Part shown: piece by piece, positions 15,645 through 16,514 of the stretch | Position numbering within the stretch: the stretch's first letter is position 1 | Layout of the letters: each line of letters begins with the position of its first letter | NCBI GenBank assembly: GCA_937973685.1 | Contig: CALJKJ010000062.1 | Coordinates: 1 to 16,514 of the forward strand | Direction: 5' to 3' | DNA from: an uncultured Flavobacteriales bacterium | GTDB taxonomy: Bacteria; Bacteroidota; Bacteroidia; Flavobacteriales_D; Crocinitomicaceae | Length of the DNA: 16,514 nucleotides | The notes under the pieces: model-generated | Seen by the model: only the letters and a program-made list of their open reading frames with translations | The model's database searches: none | What the model was told of the DNA's origin: nothing | Position numbers and translations under genes: made by a program

Positions 15645-16058
15645 TTAAATCCTTTCGCTAAGCTTTGTCATTATTTTCGTAATAAATCCTTCCTTATCTT
15701 TTTTGACTTCTTGAATTAGTGCTCTAGTTTCAGGAGTTATGGTCAAATGTTTTTCAGCCCATAGATGTATTTCAACAATCATTGGGAGTAGATCAACTGC
15801 TTTTTCAGTTAGTTTATATAAAACTTTTGCCTTACTGTCTGGATGTTCAGTTCGAATGAGTAGCTGACTTTCTTCAAGGCTTTGCAGTCGTGCTGCTAAA
15901 ATATTTGTTGAGATGCCTTCCGCTGATTTGAGAAATTCACCATAAGTGGTTTTCCCGAAGAACATTAAGTCTCTGATAATTAATAGTGACCATTTATCTC
16001 CAAAAATGTCCAGTGAACAACTAATTGGGCATTTAGATCGCTTTACGGTTTTTTCCAT
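15645..16058 (-). CDS. HxlR-family transcriptional regulator
   Basis: I start at the ATG at 16058, giving 137 residues; an upstream ATG in frame at 16133 would add 25 hydrophobic residues foreign to the family and read through the promoter. The product shows the HxlR winged-helix pattern: CPISCSLDIFGDKWSLLIIRDL opening helices, TTYGEFLKSAEGISTNILAARLQSLEE recognition region, then YKLTEKAVDLLP and a final WAEKH helix. Cys10 and Cys14 sit in the N-terminal arm, where the quinone sensors YodB and CatR carry their redox Cys. It is divergent from a quinone-oxidoreductase-like gene, and duplicated inverted sites lie between them, so it probably represses that gene (and perhaps itself) until Cys modification. 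The inducer is inference. Confidence 0.88.
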   Translation of the reverse strand: MEKTVKRSKCPISCSLDIFGDKWSLLIIRDLMFFGKTTYGEFLKSAEGISTNILAARLQSLEESQLLIRTEHPDSKAKVLYKLTEKAVDLLPMIVEIHLWAEKHLTITPETRALIQEVKKDKEGFITKIMTKLSERI

Positions 16059-16072
16059 GGTACAAACAAAAA

Positions 16073-16122
16073 GCACTTGCAAAATAAAAGTAATATCTAT
16101 ATTTGCACTTGCAAAATGCAAG
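16073..16122 (+). promoter_or_regulatory. Duplicated operator sites, probably for the HxlR regulator
   Basis: GCACTTGCAAAAT occurs at 16073-16085 and again at 16105-16117, 32 bases apart (about three helical turns, same face of the DNA). The second copy is part of the perfect inverted repeat CTTGCA-AAA-TGCAAG at 16108-16122. The sites overlap the promoter elements of the divergent oxidoreductase gene. Confidence 0.65.
16077..16105 (+). promoter_or_regulatory. Bacteroidota-type promoter of the oxidoreductase gene
   Basis: A TTG at 16077-16079 (-33) is followed after 18 bases by TATATTTG at 16098-16105, an exact TAnnTTTG -7 element. Transcription would start near 16112, leaving about 55 bases before the ATG at 16167. 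This is the best promoter in the window. Confidence 0.65.
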
Positions 16123-16166
16123 CAAAAATACAAAATAGAAATTGCATTTACCTAAAATTTAATATC

Positions 16167-16514
16167 ATGAAAGCATTTATCCTTGAAAAATATGGCAAGA
16201 AACAAATTTTGTCAATGGCTAATTTACCTGAACCATCTTTGAAGCCTTCTGAAGTTTTAGTTGAGATACACGGAACTGCAATCAATTCACTAGACGCTCT
16301 TATTCGCAATGGGGAGTTCAAATTATTTCTTCCTTATAAAACACCATTTGTTTTGGGGCATGATTTTGCTGGCACCGTGATAAAAGTAGGTGGTAATGTG
16401 AAGGGTTTTCAAATTGGAGATAAGGTTTATGCCCGTCCCTCTGATTTTAATATTGGCACCTTTGCAGAACAAATTGCTGTTAATGAAAAAGATTTAGCTA
16501 AAGTGCCTTCCAAT
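16167..16514 (+). CDS. Medium-chain quinone oxidoreductase-like protein (N-terminal part)
   Basis: An ATG frame runs 116 codons to the window end without a stop, so the gene is cut (family members are about 310-340 residues). The visible part is the N-terminal catalytic fold of the MDR superfamily: MKAFILEKYG, EVLVEIHGTAINSLDALIRNG, then FVLGHDFAGTVIKVGGNV and FQIGDKVYARP, and TFAEQIAV. The Asn-Ser-Leu-Asp stretch in place of a zinc-binding Cys fits the zinc-free quinone oxidoreductase branch, which reduces quinones or enones with NADPH. The NADPH-binding domain lies beyond the edge. Divergence from the HxlR regulator and the operator sites in the promoter suggest it is induced by reactive electrophiles. 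Confidence 0.85.
   Translation, partial: MKAFILEKYGKKQILSMANLPEPSLKPSEVLVEIHGTAINSLDALIRNGEFKLFLPYKTPFVLGHDFAGTVIKVGGNVKGFQIGDKVYARPSDFNIGTFAEQIAVNEKDLAKVPSN

Noticed and set aside
16059..16133. Longer start of the HxlR-type regulator at 16133
   Set aside because: The 25 extra residues are hydrophobic and not family-like, and would place coding sequence over the operator and promoter.

Overview
The window looks like chromosomal DNA from a member of the Bacteroidota, most likely a flavobacterium-like organism. It is AT-rich. Three long secreted proteins end in type IX secretion (T9SS) sorting domains. Several candidate promoters carry the Bacteroidota -7 element TAnnTTTG, and few starts show a Shine-Dalgarno sequence. 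I cannot name a species.

Left part (1-3618): a tight minus-strand operon encodes a PqqD-like peptide-binding protein, an HprK-like kinase and a family-5-type nucleotidyltransferase. Behind its start lies a gene for a membrane protein with a C-terminal LuxR-type helix-turn-helix. The tail of a plus-strand membrane protein enters from the left edge.

Centre (3637-12138): a tandem pair of modules. Each is a signal-peptide-bearing T9SS surface protein, then 24 bases later a 52-codon peptide gene, then a strong intrinsic terminator. The two proteins differ completely at the N-terminus, but the last 445 residues, the peptide and the terminator stem are the same. About 1.54 kb looks identical at the DNA level. 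The peptide has a YxxPxV segment resembling lasso-type leader peptides and ends in Ser. This makes the nearby PqqD/HprK/nucleotidyltransferase operon a candidate modification system for it. No cyclase, leader protease or radical SAM gene is visible, so this is a hypothesis.

Right part (12173-14927): a two-gene minus-strand operon encodes a secreted right-handed beta-helix (pectate-lyase-like) T9SS protein and a secreted protein of unknown function with a CxxCH motif. From 14928 to 15644 there is no intact gene. This stretch holds two ~96-base direct repeats, each ending in a hairpin, around a GIY-YIG nuclease gene that has lost its N-terminus, plus a 16-base palindrome and a 12-base inverted repeat.

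Right edge (15645-16514): an HxlR-family regulator with a Cys-rich N-terminus is divergent from a medium-chain quinone-oxidoreductase-like gene cut by the window end. The intergenic promoter has duplicated, partly palindromic operator-like sites over both its -33 and -7 elements, which suggests an electrophile- or quinone-responsive switch.
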